From Bacteroidota bacterium (GTDB lineage: Bacteria > Bacteroidota > Bacteroidia > Chitinophagales > LD1), in contig JAFDYN010000003.1 of NCBI GenBank assembly GCA_018267385.1, positions 54,644 to 118,643 on the forward strand: DNA of 64,000 nt, read 5' to 3'. This document shows positions 50,763-59,610 of this stretch, piece by piece; positions within the stretch are counted from its first letter, which is position 1; each line of letters begins with the position of its first letter. Both the position numbers and the translations under genes were made by a program. Below the pieces are notes generated by a model that saw nothing but the letters and a program-made list of their open reading frames with translations, was not told the DNA's origin and did no database searches.

Positions 50763-50990
50763 GTTATTTATGATTTCTGATTGTTGATTTATGATTGGAT
50801 GGAGAAGGGTACTTGCAGTTAGGTTATTTCGGATTTCGGATATTTGATTTCGGCAAGGTGGTATTCTATCTAATAGGGTATCAATTTGTTGTTTAAGATG
50901 ACCAAGCTGCCGACATCCGAAATCTCACATTCGAAATCCGGTCATCGTTCGCTATAGAAATCACAAATCATAAATCAACAATCATAAATA
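50763..50990. repeat. Intergenic word-repeat region (ATTTCGG and GATTTATGATT)
   Basis: Words TTATTTATGATTTCTGATTG and GATTTCGGATATTTGATTTCGG on the left recur inverted on the right (CATCCGAAATCTCACATTCG, CATAAATCAACAATCATAAA). The 309-bp gap 50700-51008 therefore holds a large imperfect inverted structure and no gene that I can support. Confidence 0.55.
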
Positions 50991-51008
50991 AATATCTTCG
51001 CCCCCGCG

Positions 51009-51533
51009 ATGCAGGAGCCGACACATATCATGGCGGGGGTGGTCCTCGGGCGGATCTTCCGGTGGCGCCACTACCGGGGTGTCAGCATACCGCTCACTAT
51101 TATTCTGGCCCTGCTGCTGCACGGTATCTTTGACAAGCTGGGACTGATCACATACCACCCCGTGGCTACGGATTTCACAGACCCCTTCTGGCTGGGCTAC
51201 CAGGTCATCATGGCTTTGGGTGCGCTGGTGCTGCTGTATATGTTCTGGGCCGAGTACAAAGTGGCTATCATCTTCTCTCTGCTGCCGGATATAGACTGGA
51301 TCGTGCTTCACACGGCAGATGCTTTTCACAAGGAGGTGATCTTTTATAAGACCCCGCTGATGCACGACGCGCTGAACTATGTCCTTGACAATGTGATCCC
51401 GTTCAGCTACCTCAGCAGCCTGCCCGACCTGCGCACCTCGCCCTGGGCTTGTGTCATAGAGTTTGCCATCTTTGGCCTGCTGGTGCTGGTCTACCGCCTG
51501 CTCATCAGCCGCCGCAGAAACATCCACTTCTGA
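51009..51533 (+). CDS. Multi-spanning membrane protein of unknown function
   Basis: 174 aa with about five membrane helices. His/Asp-rich segments on the membrane faces (THIMAGVVLG, LLHGIFDKLG, LLPDIDWIVLHTADAFHKE, PLMHDALNYVLDN) recall YdjM/DUF457-like metal-dependent membrane hydrolases, which share HxxxG and DID-H patterns. I would not go beyond that similarity. It sits between the SDR gene and the polyene-type operon; not obviously part of either. Confidence 0.65.
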   Translation: MQEPTHIMAGVVLGRIFRWRHYRGVSIPLTIILALLLHGIFDKLGLITYHPVATDFTDPFWLGYQVIMALGALVLLYMFWAEYKVAIIFSLLPDIDWIVLHTADAFHKEVIFYKTPLMHDALNYVLDNVIPFSYLSSLPDLRTSPWACVIEFAIFGLLVLVYRLLISRRRNIHF

Positions 51534-51689
51534 GCGGCCTGCCCGTTTCCGGCCAAACTTTTTTGAAGTACTTCTGCTGTTCTCATAAGATAAGTTTTTC
51601 ATTTCCTGATAGATATCACCGGTGGCCTCTGCGGGTTTATGGTATTGTGTTTGCACAGTGGTTTTCTTACATTCGCAGGCTCATTGAGT

Positions 51690-52913
51690 ATGAAAAGGGT
51701 CGTAATAACAGGCTATGGCATATGGTCCTGCATAGGGCAGGATGTGGAGGCAGTGCGGCAGTCCCTTTTTGAGGGCCGGTCAGGCATACAGTTTCTGCCG
51801 GAGCGCAAGGAGTTTGGCTACCGGTCTGCCCTGACGGGTGTAGTACCGCGTCCGGAGCTGAAAGGCCTCCTGGACCGCCGCAGCCGCCTGATGATAGGCG
51901 AGCAGGGCGAGTATGCCTATATGAGCACGCTGGAGGCCCTGCGTATGGCCGGCATAGACCAGGAGTACCTCGATCACCATGAGACTGGCATCATCTACGG
52001 CAATGACTCTACGGCCAAGGCTACCACAGAGTCTAACGATATCATCCGGGAGAAGAAGAATACGCAGTTTGCGGGCTCAGGGGCAGTATTTCAGACGCTG
52101 AACTCTACTGTCAACATGAACCTCGCCACGATCTTTAAGCTGAAGGGGCTCAACTTTACCATCTCGGCGGCCTGCGCCAGCGGCAGTCACAGTATCGGCA
52201 TGAGCTATATGATGATCAAGCACGGCTATCAGGACCGTATGATCTGCGGTGGCGCTCAGGAGACAGACATCCTCACCATGGGCACTTTTGATGCGCTGGG
52301 TGCTTTCTCTGTGAATGAAGCCAATCCTACCAAAGCATCGCGCCCCTTTGACCGCGACCGTGATGGCCTGATACCGAGCGGCGGCGCTGCTACTGTGATA
52401 CTCGAGTCACTGGAGTCTGCCCAAAAGCGTGGTGCAAAGATACTCGGCGAGATAGTAGGCTACGGCTTTAGCAGCAATGGCGGCCATATCTCAAATCCTA
52501 CTGTAGACGGACCCGTGCGCAGCCTGATGATGAGCCTGTCAGAGGCCGGCATGAAGGCAGGAGATATAGACTATATCAATGCCCACGCCACCTCTACCCC
52601 TCAGGGCGATGCGAGTGAGGCGCAGGCTATCAATGCCGTCTTTGGCGCGTACAAGCCGCTGGTGAGCAGCACTAAGTCTATGACCGGCCATGAGTGCTGG
52701 ATGGCCGGCGCCAGTGAGGTGGTCTATAGCATGCTCATGATGCGCGATGGCTTTGTAGCGCCCAATATCAACTATGAAAAGCCGGACGAGTTCTCTGCAC
52801 GTATCAACGTGGCTGCTACTACCAAACAAAGGAATATTGATGTATTTTTGTCCAATTCATTCGGCTTTGGGGGGACTAACTCCACCCTCATAGTCCGCAA
52901 ATGGAAGCCTTAA
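51690..52913 (+). CDS. Beta-ketoacyl-ACP synthase (FabF-like), first of the polyene-type operon
   Basis: 407 aa from the ATG at 51690 (MKRVVITGYGIWS); the frame goes to 51639 but the extra residues are not part of the fold. Catalytic Cys162 in SAACASGSHSIG, His about 300 in NAHATSTPQGD and His about 336 in KSMTGHECWM make a full Cys-His-His set. KSs of this group with a neighbouring ACP, LpxL-like acyltransferase and thioesterase occur in flexirubin and aryl-polyene gene sets. Condenses acyl-ACP with malonyl-ACP. The second KS at 54572 may be its partner or chain-length factor, though both look catalytically complete. Confidence 0.9.
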   Translation: MKRVVITGYGIWSCIGQDVEAVRQSLFEGRSGIQFLPERKEFGYRSALTGVVPRPELKGLLDRRSRLMIGEQGEYAYMSTLEALRMAGIDQEYLDHHETGIIYGNDSTAKATTESNDIIREKKNTQFAGSGAVFQTLNSTVNMNLATIFKLKGLNFTISAACASGSHSIGMSYMMIKHGYQDRMICGGAQETDILTMGTFDALGAFSVNEANPTKASRPFDRDRDGLIPSGGAATVILESLESAQKRGAKILGEIVGYGFSSNGGHISNPTVDGPVRSLMMSLSEAGMKAGDIDYINAHATSTPQGDASEAQAINAVFGAYKPLVSSTKSMTGHECWMAGASEVVYSMLMMRDGFVAPNINYEKPDEFSARINVAATTKQRNIDVFLSNSFGFGGTNSTLIVRKWKP

Positions 52914-52929
52914 ACACCCCTTAAAGACA

Positions 52930-53175
52930 ATGACGAAAGAAGACACTATCGATCGGATCAATGAATTCCTATCCGAGGAGTTTGAAGTAGAGGTAGGAAA
53001 ACTGCAGCCGGATGCCATCCTGAAAGATACCCTGGAGCTGGACAGCCTGGACTATGTAGACCTGGTGGTACTGCTGGAGAGCAATTTCAGCATCAAGGTA
53101 AAGCAAGAAGACTTTACCAGCATCCGCACCTTTCAGGATCTCTACAACTATGTGATAGCCAAGTCTCAGGCATAA
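52930..53175 (+). CDS. Acyl carrier protein
   Basis: 81 aa. Acidic, with the phosphopantetheine site LELDSLDYVDLV (Ser39). Dedicated ACP of this operon, not the housekeeping AcpP by context. The stop overlaps the next ATG (TAATG at 53173-53177), so translation is coupled to the acyltransferase. Confidence 0.93.
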   Translation: MTKEDTIDRINEFLSEEFEVEVGKLQPDAILKDTLELDSLDYVDLVVLLESNFSIKVKQEDFTSIRTFQDLYNYVIAKSQA

Positions 53176-54047
53176 TGGCTCAGTGGGAGGGCAAAAGCAA
53201 AGGCACGCCACTCGGCTACCGCATTTTCGTAGGCATACTCCGCTATCTCGGCCTCTGGCCTGCCTATGTGCTGCTTTCCTTTGTAGTGCTGTACTACTTT
53301 CTTTTCTCATGGAGCTCTACCCGCCACATTTATAGCTTTTTTCGGCGCAGGTGTCATTTCAGTATAGCAAAGTCTATCGGCATGGTGTACTGGAACTACT
53401 TCATGCTCGGCCAGAGCCTGATAGATAAGGTAGCGATCCTATCAGGCCTCTCGGCACGGTTTACCTCCCGCAGCAATGGTGCTGAGAATATAGAGCGCAT
53501 GGCTGCCGCCAGACGCGGTGCCATCATGCTCGGTGCCCATCTGGGCAACTGGGAGATAGCCGGCCACTTCATAGCCCGCTATGACACAGTGATCAATGTA
53601 CTGATGTATGACGGTGAGCATGAGCACATCAAAGCGCTGATGGAGTCAGTCATCGGTGGCAAGAAGTTTAATGTGATACCTATACGCGAGGACCTGAGCC
53701 ACGTCTACCAGATGAGCGAGGCGCTGGCGCGTGGCGAGACCATCTGCATGCACGCAGACCGCTATGTAGAGGGCGCACGGGCGCAGGCGGTAGAGTTTAT
53801 GGGGGAGGCGGCGCTATTCCCCACCGGCCCCTTTCAGTTAGTCAAGGCGCTTAAGGCTCCTTTCACCTACGTATATGGGGTCAAGACAGGGCCGACACAT
53901 TATGAGTTTTACGCCCGGCCACCAAAGGAGGTTAGCGACTTTGCCAATATCGATGAGATGATGAAGGATTATGTCACTGATCTGGAAGGTATGGTGAACA
54001 AAACACCTTCACAATGGTTTAATTATTACGACTTTTGGAAGAAATAG
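53175..54047 (+). CDS. LpxL/HtrB-like lysophospholipid acyltransferase
   Basis: 290 aa. One membrane helix at about 28-46. The HX4E motif HLGNWE (His122, Glu127) is the catalytic signature of the lipid A late acyltransferase family, followed by the GGKKFNVIPI and ICMHADRYVEGA blocks. In polyene-type sets it is thought to esterify the finished acyl chain from the carrier to a lipid acceptor (for flexirubins, a dialkylresorcinol). Acceptor unknown here. Coupled to the ACP gene. Confidence 0.88.
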   Translation: MAQWEGKSKGTPLGYRIFVGILRYLGLWPAYVLLSFVVLYYFLFSWSSTRHIYSFFRRRCHFSIAKSIGMVYWNYFMLGQSLIDKVAILSGLSARFTSRSNGAENIERMAAARRGAIMLGAHLGNWEIAGHFIARYDTVINVLMYDGEHEHIKALMESVIGGKKFNVIPIREDLSHVYQMSEALARGETICMHADRYVEGARAQAVEFMGEAALFPTGPFQLVKALKAPFTYVYGVKTGPTHYEFYARPPKEVSDFANIDEMMKDYVTDLEGMVNKTPSQWFNYYDFWKK

Positions 54048-54113
54048 TGCATTTAGGAACACTGTTTGCATTACCTTGTAAAAGGCTTGAGCAAAGCACA
54101 GAAAATGTGAAGT

Positions 54114-54569
54114 ATGAAAAGTGCCCCTGACACCCTGCCAAATGGCAAGACAAAAGAACTAAAGGCTGTAGCGCGTATCAAGGTGCGGTTTCACGAGTGT
54201 GACCCCCTGGGTATCGTCTGGCATGGCAACTATCTCAAGTACTTTGAGGATGCCCGCGATGCCTTTGCAGAGAAATACGGCTTTGACCTGTATTCGTTTT
54301 ATCAGCGGGGGTATGCTACTCCGCTCATCCACTCAGAGGCTACCTATAAGCGCCCCCTGCGCTATAAGGACGTAGCTTTTGTAGAAGCGCAATATATCAG
54401 GACTGATGCTGCCAAGATCATCTTTCACTACAAGATCAAAAATGAATCCGGCGACCTGATCTGCACCGGCTCTACTACTCAGGTCTTTGTGACCAATGGC
54501 GCGATGGAGCTGGCACTGACCGTACCTGATTTTATCAACGACTGGATGCAGCAGGTAGGCCTCAGGTAG
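54114..54569 (+). CDS. Acyl-CoA/acyl-ACP thioesterase (4HBT hot-dog family)
   Basis: 151 aa. FHECDPLGIVWHGNYLKYFE holds the YbgC/4-HBT active-site Asp30 and the HGNY element; the FEDARDAF and TTQVF parts complete the hot-dog fold. It would release or edit acyl chains on the operon's ACP. It ends 2 bases before the second KS start. Confidence 0.92.
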   Translation: MKSAPDTLPNGKTKELKAVARIKVRFHECDPLGIVWHGNYLKYFEDARDAFAEKYGFDLYSFYQRGYATPLIHSEATYKRPLRYKDVAFVEAQYIRTDAAKIIFHYKIKNESGDLICTGSTTQVFVTNGAMELALTVPDFINDWMQQVGLR

Positions 54570-54571
54570 TC

Positions 54572-55702
54572 ATGTCTTCTCCCGTTTACATTGTAGCTGA
54601 TAATGTGATATCACCGCTGGGCACCACCTCGGCAGAGAACTATGCACGTGTCTCCGCCGGAGATACAGGCATCTCTCTGGTAGATGATGCAGGTCTGTCT
54701 CCGGTGCCTGTCTACGCTGCGCGTATAAATGATAGTAGCCTGCCGCATATAGAGAGTAGCTCTCCCAGATTTGAGCGGCTCTGCATTCTTTCCATACAGG
54801 AGGCCCTCACGCATACCGCCATCAGCATGGCGGATAGAGACACCATCTTTATCCTCTCCACTACCAAAGGTAACATAGAGCTATTGGCAGCGGGTGCCCG
54901 TGATAGTGATCTGTCACTATCCCTCTCAGCAGATCGTATAGCCGCGCACTTTCGCGCAGTCAATAAACCTATCGTAGTCTCCAATGCCTGCATCTCCGGC
55001 GTACTGGCCATCATCACCGCGAAACGATTGATCAACGCTGGCAAGTATAAAAATGCTGTAGTGACAGGCGCTGACGTGCTATCACGATTTGTCGTGTCGG
55101 GCTTCCAGAGCCTCATGGCCATCAGTGATGAGCCTTGCCGGCCGTTTGATAAAGCGCGTAAGGGTATCAATCTGGGCGAAGGCGCTGCTACGGTGGTGCT
55201 GACCAGTGATGGATCTCTCGTGCAGCCCGATAGCATACAGGTACTCGGCGAGGGCCTGACCAACGATGCCAATCATATCTCCGGCCCCTCACGCACAGGC
55301 GCAGAGCTGGCAGATGCCGTGACCAAAGCTATCAGCCGTAGCAGCATCACGGCAGAGGATATTGCTTTCATCTCTGCTCATGGTACAGCTACGCTCTACA
55401 ATGATGAAATGGAGAGCAAAGCGTTTGAGAGAGCGGGGCTGAGCGATACGCCACTACATAGCCTGAAGGGGTACTTTGGCCATACGCTCGGTGCTGCCGG
55501 CGTGATCGAGACGGTCATGACCATCCATTCGCTACGCGCAAAGAAAGTACTGGCCAGCCACGGGTATACAGAAAGCGGTGTACCCGGGAGTGTGACTGTC
55601 AATAGTAGTGTGGTGACCTCTGATAAATCTCATGCGCTGAAAACGGCGTCAGGTTTTGGTGGCTGCAATGCGGCGCTGGTTTACAAGCTTAATACAATTT
55701 GA
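54572..55702 (+). CDS. Beta-ketoacyl-ACP synthase, second copy
   Basis: 376 aa. Catalytic Cys140 in SNACISGVLA, His in SAHGTATLYNDEM (about 271) and His in YFGHTLGAAGV (about 303), so it is not a decarboxylating or inactive chain-length factor by these residues. It ends normally with SGFGGCNAALVYK. The last two bases of the TGA stop (55701-55702) are also the outer bases of the inverted repeat that bounds the GxxExxY cassette, so insertion fell precisely at the gene end. Confidence 0.9.
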   Translation: MSSPVYIVADNVISPLGTTSAENYARVSAGDTGISLVDDAGLSPVPVYAARINDSSLPHIESSSPRFERLCILSIQEALTHTAISMADRDTIFILSTTKGNIELLAAGARDSDLSLSLSADRIAAHFRAVNKPIVVSNACISGVLAIITAKRLINAGKYKNAVVTGADVLSRFVVSGFQSLMAISDEPCRPFDKARKGINLGEGAATVVLTSDGSLVQPDSIQVLGEGLTNDANHISGPSRTGAELADAVTKAISRSSITAEDIAFISAHGTATLYNDEMESKAFERAGLSDTPLHSLKGYFGHTLGAAGVIETVMTIHSLRAKKVLASHGYTESGVPGSVTVNSSVVTSDKSHALKTASGFGGCNAALVYKLNTI

Positions 55703-56239
55703 ACCACATAGAGCACATAGAAATTACGCAGCAAAAGGCTTAATTTGAATCTGCAAATGGAAGGAAATAAACCTGGGATCACGAAGAAAAAACTGGACGA
55801 ATTGACCTATAAAGTGATAGGTGCAGCTATCGAGGTGCAGAAGCATATGGGCATTGGACTGCTGGAGGGGACTTATCAGAAATGCTTTGAGCAGGAATTG
55901 AAATTGCAAGGTCTACGCAGCCGCACCGAATTAGTAGTTCCGGTGATCTATAAAGGCGTAGATATTATGGCCGATCTAAGGTGTGATGTTTTGGTGGAAG
56001 AGTGTCTGGTGGTTGAGCTGAAAACAGTAGAAAAAATACTGCCCATACATCGTGCACAATTGATGAGTTATATGACTTTACTCAAAGCTCCAAAAGGAAT
56101 TCTTATTAATTTTAACTCGTTAAATATTTTTCAGTTAGGCCAGGAAACATTCGTCAATGATTTCTACAAGGATCTACCCGGCGAATGAAGATCACAAGGT
56201 GCTTTTTCTATGTGATCTATGTGCTCTATGTGGTTCAAA
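55698..56239. mobile_element. Inverted-repeat cassette carrying a GxxExxY nuclease-like gene
   Basis: The left end (from 55698) reads TTTGAACCACATAGAGCACA, then TAGA (24 bases to 55721). Its exact inverse is at 56216-56239. Between them lies one gene, the GxxExxY protein, and a further partial arm copy (CTATGTGATCTATGTG) just inside the right end. The cassette is 542 bases and lower in GC than the host operon, which continues at 56280. No obvious target duplication beyond the shared T/A bases. No transposase is present. Confidence 0.8.
55757..56188 (+). CDS. GxxExxY-family protein (PD-(D/E)XK nuclease-like)
   Basis: 143 aa from the ATG at 55757; an upstream TTG adds four residues. GLLEGTY at about 34-40 is the family signature, ahead of a PD-(D/E)XK-like core: Asp in DLRCDVLVEE and VVELKTVE (E-x-K), then HRAQLMSYM with a helix that carries the conserved Gln. 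Members are short, widespread, patchily distributed and often next to short word repeats. The catalytic residues are intact, so it could cut DNA. Here it is the only gene in a bounded cassette; whether it mobilises the ends is not established. Confidence 0.85.
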   Translation: MEGNKPGITKKKLDELTYKVIGAAIEVQKHMGIGLLEGTYQKCFEQELKLQGLRSRTELVVPVIYKGVDIMADLRCDVLVEECLVVELKTVEKILPIHRAQLMSYMTLLKAPKGILINFNSLNIFQLGQETFVNDFYKDLPGE

Positions 56240-56279
56240 AATGTATTCAACAAAAACTGCCTAAAAACAACTCAAATAA

Positions 56280-57530
56280 ATGACAACCGAACAAGTAGAT
56301 GTACTCGTGATAGGCGCAGGCCCCTCTGGCTCTGTGGCCGCTTCGATAATCAATAAGGCCGGCTACAAGGTCAAGATCGTAGAGAAAGAACAATTCCCAC
56401 GCTTTGTGATCGGGGAGAGCCTTTTGCCTAAGTGCATGGAGGCGCTGGATGCAGCAGGCTTCCTGCCGGCAGTCAAGGCGCATGGCTTTCAGGAGAAGTA
56501 TGGGGCCAAATTCGTCAATACCGCTGGCCAGGTCATGGACTTTAATTTCTCGGATCAATTTACCGAAGGCTGGAAGTGGACCTGGCAGGTGAAGCGGGCT
56601 GAGCTAGACACCCTGCTGGCCACCGAGGTGGATAAAATGGGCGTGCCCGTAGAGTACAAGACCACAGTGACTGATATCAAATTTGGCGAAGGTGGCAGCA
56701 GCACGACTACGCTCACCACCCCTACAGGTGAAACCAAACAGGTACAGGCCCAATTTATAGTAGATGGTAGTGGCTATGGCCGCGTCATACCGCGTATGTT
56801 TGGTATGGAGCGCCCGTCCGATCTGCCTCCGCGCAAGACCCTCTTCACCCACATCCGCGACACCCGCCGCAATAATTACGTAGAACCAAACCGTATCCTC
56901 ATAGTAGACCACGCGCCGGGTGTATGGGCATGGTGCATACCATTTTCAGACGGTATCACCTCCTGTGGTTTTGTGAGTGAGCCGGGCTTCTTTGATGCCT
57001 TCACAGGTACACCTGAGGAGCAGCTCCGCGCCATCATAGCCAGCGATCCGAACATCGCTGAGCGCTTTGAAGGTTGCGAGTTTGTCTTTGAGCCACGCAC
57101 CATCCAGTCATGGTCTGCTACCTGTGACCGGTTTTATGGCGATGGCTTTGTCCTGACAGGCAATGTGACCGAGTTTCTCGATCCTGTCTTCAGCTCTGGG
57201 GTCACACTCGCGGTCACCTCCAGCCGCATGGCCGCAGACCTGGTGGTCAGGCAGCTCAATGGCGAAAAGGTAGATTGGCAGAAAGAATACATGGATGTGA
57301 TGATGATGGGAGTAGATACCTTTCGCACGTATGTCATGGCATGGTATGACGGCAGGCTGCAGAAGATATTCTTCAACGACTACCGCCCTGCGGATGTGGT
57401 CAATAAGATATGCTCCGTACTGGCGGGTTATGTCTGGGACGAGAAGAATGAGTATGTCAAAGACTCCGAAAACCAGGTCAACCGCCTGGTGCGCATGATA
57501 GGACTGAGCAAGCAGATAGGGGTACAGTAA
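56280..57530 (+). CDS. FAD-dependent oxidoreductase with flavin-halogenase signatures
   Basis: 416 aa. FAD-binding GAGPSG (12-17), GESLLPKC (about 48-55), and the WxWxIP signature WAWCIP (about 219-224) of flavin-dependent halogenases; DGSGYGR and VTEFLDPVFSSGV complete the family pattern. Similar genes in flexirubin loci are annotated tryptophan-halogenase-like. It could halogenate or hydroxylate/desaturate an aromatic-polyene precursor; no substrate evidence. It belongs to the same operon as the KS/ACP genes, now split from them by the 542-bp cassette. Confidence 0.85.
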   Translation: MTTEQVDVLVIGAGPSGSVAASIINKAGYKVKIVEKEQFPRFVIGESLLPKCMEALDAAGFLPAVKAHGFQEKYGAKFVNTAGQVMDFNFSDQFTEGWKWTWQVKRAELDTLLATEVDKMGVPVEYKTTVTDIKFGEGGSSTTTLTTPTGETKQVQAQFIVDGSGYGRVIPRMFGMERPSDLPPRKTLFTHIRDTRRNNYVEPNRILIVDHAPGVWAWCIPFSDGITSCGFVSEPGFFDAFTGTPEEQLRAIIASDPNIAERFEGCEFVFEPRTIQSWSATCDRFYGDGFVLTGNVTEFLDPVFSSGVTLAVTSSRMAADLVVRQLNGEKVDWQKEYMDVMMMGVDTFRTYVMAWYDGRLQKIFFNDYRPADVVNKICSVLAGYVWDEKNEYVKDSENQVNRLVRMIGLSKQIGVQ

Positions 57531-57563
57531 GAGATGCGATGGCTACCCTACAGACGGATCATA

Positions 57564-58019
57564 ATGCACTCACCGTTCATTGCTGATGAAATATATGGTC
57601 GTCTGGAAGCAACGGTCGATCCGCCTCAGGCTTCTTTTGCCGCGGGTAATAAACCGTACAATGGCACCTATAGCAGAGACGCCTTCGACATTGTCCGCAC
57701 CATCAAGCGGCGCAATTCATTTCGTCCTGTCATCTTCGGAGATATAGAGGAGCGCGATCAAAAAGGCTGTATTATTTATCTCAAGCTGAGATTGCATTTC
57801 GTGGTGATCGTACTTGCTACGCTTTGGTGGAGCTTTGCGGCATTTGGGGCTATCTCAGCTATCATTGATGGCAGGGCTATTTCAAACGCTGATATATTTT
57901 TCCCTGTATGCATACTGATTGCGATGTATGCCATGCTGATTCTCACTTTCAACTCAGAGAGCAAGAAATCTATCCTGTTTCTTCAGCAACTCTTTGACGC
58001 CACAATAGAAAAGCAATAG
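57564..58019 (+). CDS. Small membrane protein of unknown function
   Basis: 151 aa from the ATG at 57564; an in-frame ATG at 57534 would add ten residues of no clear value. Polar N-terminal 80 residues with YNGTYSRDAFDIVRTIKRRNSFRPVIFGDI, a pattern shared by many Bacteroidota membrane proteins, then two membrane helices (about 92-112 and 118-138). No catalytic motif. Last plus-strand gene before the convergent glycosyltransferase pair (4 bases between stops). Confidence 0.65.
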   Translation: MHSPFIADEIYGRLEATVDPPQASFAAGNKPYNGTYSRDAFDIVRTIKRRNSFRPVIFGDIEERDQKGCIIYLKLRLHFVVIVLATLWWSFAAFGAISAIIDGRAISNADIFFPVCILIAMYAMLILTFNSESKKSILFLQQLFDATIEKQ

Positions 58020-58023
58020 ACGC

Positions 58024-59601
58024 CTACCGCTTAAACTTCAGCAGGTAAGTATCAGGATCCTTGAGCTGGTATACGATCTCAAACTTGTCCATGTTCTTCT
58101 GCACTGCCGGCACCAGAAATTTGCCCGTAGAGGCAAAGCCAAGCTGCTCTATCACCACATAGTCTACCTGCTGGTCGCGAAAGAACTGCATTACCTCTTT
58201 ATCATCCAGAGATGGCTTGTCGCCCACGCAGAGCCTGTCAGAATAGTAGATAAACATATCGGGCTTGCGCGCGCTGAAGGTGGCATCTTTTGGCGTATGC
58301 TCTTTGGCCCACCGCGCTATGGCAAAGTAGTTCTCATAGTTTGGCGGCAGCGGCTGCTGGGCATCCAGTTCCTGCTGGTTAATATTATCTGAGTATGCAA
58401 AAGCGATCAGCAGGAATGGCAGGGCGGCATACGGCGCCCTGTCATCTCCCAGTACCAGTGCGGCCAGCCCCTGTATGCCACTCAGGCATAGCAGCAGCAC
58501 CAGCGGTGTGAATGGGGTGGCATACCTGATAAAGCCGTACTCCGTAGGCCATATCATCAGTATGAGCAGCGATCCACCCAGGTAGCTCAGTATGAGTAGC
58601 CTGATATCCTTGAGCCGGTAGAGGCCCCATATCATGAGCCCTACGATCACGATGCCTAGCAGTACATACCCGGTAGAGGCTTTTTCCGCTGTGGCACCTT
58701 CTGGGAAGATATTCAGCGGGATATCGCGTGTGGAGTACCTGACTATATTGGCTTTCACGCGGTCTATCATGGTAGAGAAGCTGATCTTGCCCAGCTCCGG
58801 TTTGTAGGGGTTGATATAGCTCATCTGAGACAGGTAGGAGCTTCCTACCCGCTTGGTACGGAGGTACCATGGGAATATTAATGCGATGAAAAGCGTGACG
58901 CCGATCAATGCCCGCTTCCAGTCTTTCATAAACAGGAAATAAAGCCCCACACCGCCCACAAATGCGATGGCATTGCTTTTCATATAGTAAGCGTAGGCCA
59001 TCAGCGCTATGGACAGGTAGAGCCAGGGGCTCTTCCACCCGCGTGGATCATCTACCGCACGGATAAAGGTATAGATGGCCAGCACGCTGATAAAGATATA
59101 GGGCACCTCGCTCATAGTGATCGTGCTGAAGCGGAGCAGGTACGAGTTGACCGCGCAGAGGAAGGATACGACAAATGCCACGATCTGAGACCCTGTGAGC
59201 CTGCGGCTGATAAAGAACATGAGCAGGCAGGAGAGGTACATCATGATACCGTTCATAAAAACGATCGTATCCTGGCTATCGCCCAGCAGCTTGATAAAAA
59301 CGGCTATCATGGCCGGATAGCCCGGAGAGAAGTGGATATGCGGCCTCAGTACGCGCGATGTGGCATCAGTGAAACCAAGGCCGGCCACAAACCTTTTGCC
59401 TAAGAGCATATAGGCAAAATTATCTCCGTTCATATCCGGCTTGTGGTCAAATATCTTGTAGTACAATAACCAGAATGCGCAGGTCACGACAGCCAGTGCA
59501 GCCCACATGCCATATTTTTCCCACGGTATCGGGCGGGCAGGTGCGGCAGCTTTGGTTCTGATATGCTTCTTGGCTGGAGGTACCGGTTTAGCTTTGGCCA
59601 T
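58024..59601 (-). CDS. GT39/ArnT-like membrane glycosyltransferase
   Basis: 525 aa. A basic Ala/Pro/Lys start (1-25), then about 11 membrane helices. Outer loop 1 has PDMNGDNFAYMLLGKRF with an Asp near the usual GT-C active-site position, and HIHFSPGYPAMIA is typical of the PMT_2/GT39 group. The C-terminal soluble domain has a WAKEHTPKDATFSARKPDMF segment, as in ArnT-like enzymes. It probably uses a polyprenyl-phosphate sugar made by the GT2 enzyme encoded just upstream (9 bases apart). Confidence 0.85.
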   Translation of the reverse strand: MAKAKPVPPAKKHIRTKAAAPARPIPWEKYGMWAALAVVTCAFWLLYYKIFDHKPDMNGDNFAYMLLGKRFVAGLGFTDATSRVLRPHIHFSPGYPAMIAVFIKLLGDSQDTIVFMNGIMMYLSCLLMFFISRRLTGSQIVAFVVSFLCAVNSYLLRFSTITMSEVPYIFISVLAIYTFIRAVDDPRGWKSPWLYLSIALMAYAYYMKSNAIAFVGGVGLYFLFMKDWKRALIGVTLFIALIFPWYLRTKRVGSSYLSQMSYINPYKPELGKISFSTMIDRVKANIVRYSTRDIPLNIFPEGATAEKASTGYVLLGIVIVGLMIWGLYRLKDIRLLILSYLGGSLLILMIWPTEYGFIRYATPFTPLVLLLCLSGIQGLAALVLGDDRAPYAALPFLLIAFAYSDNINQQELDAQQPLPPNYENYFAIARWAKEHTPKDATFSARKPDMFIYYSDRLCVGDKPSLDDKEVMQFFRDQQVDYVVIEQLGFASTGKFLVPAVQKNMDKFEIVYQLKDPDTYLLKFKR

Positions 59602-59610
59602 GGAGATTGC

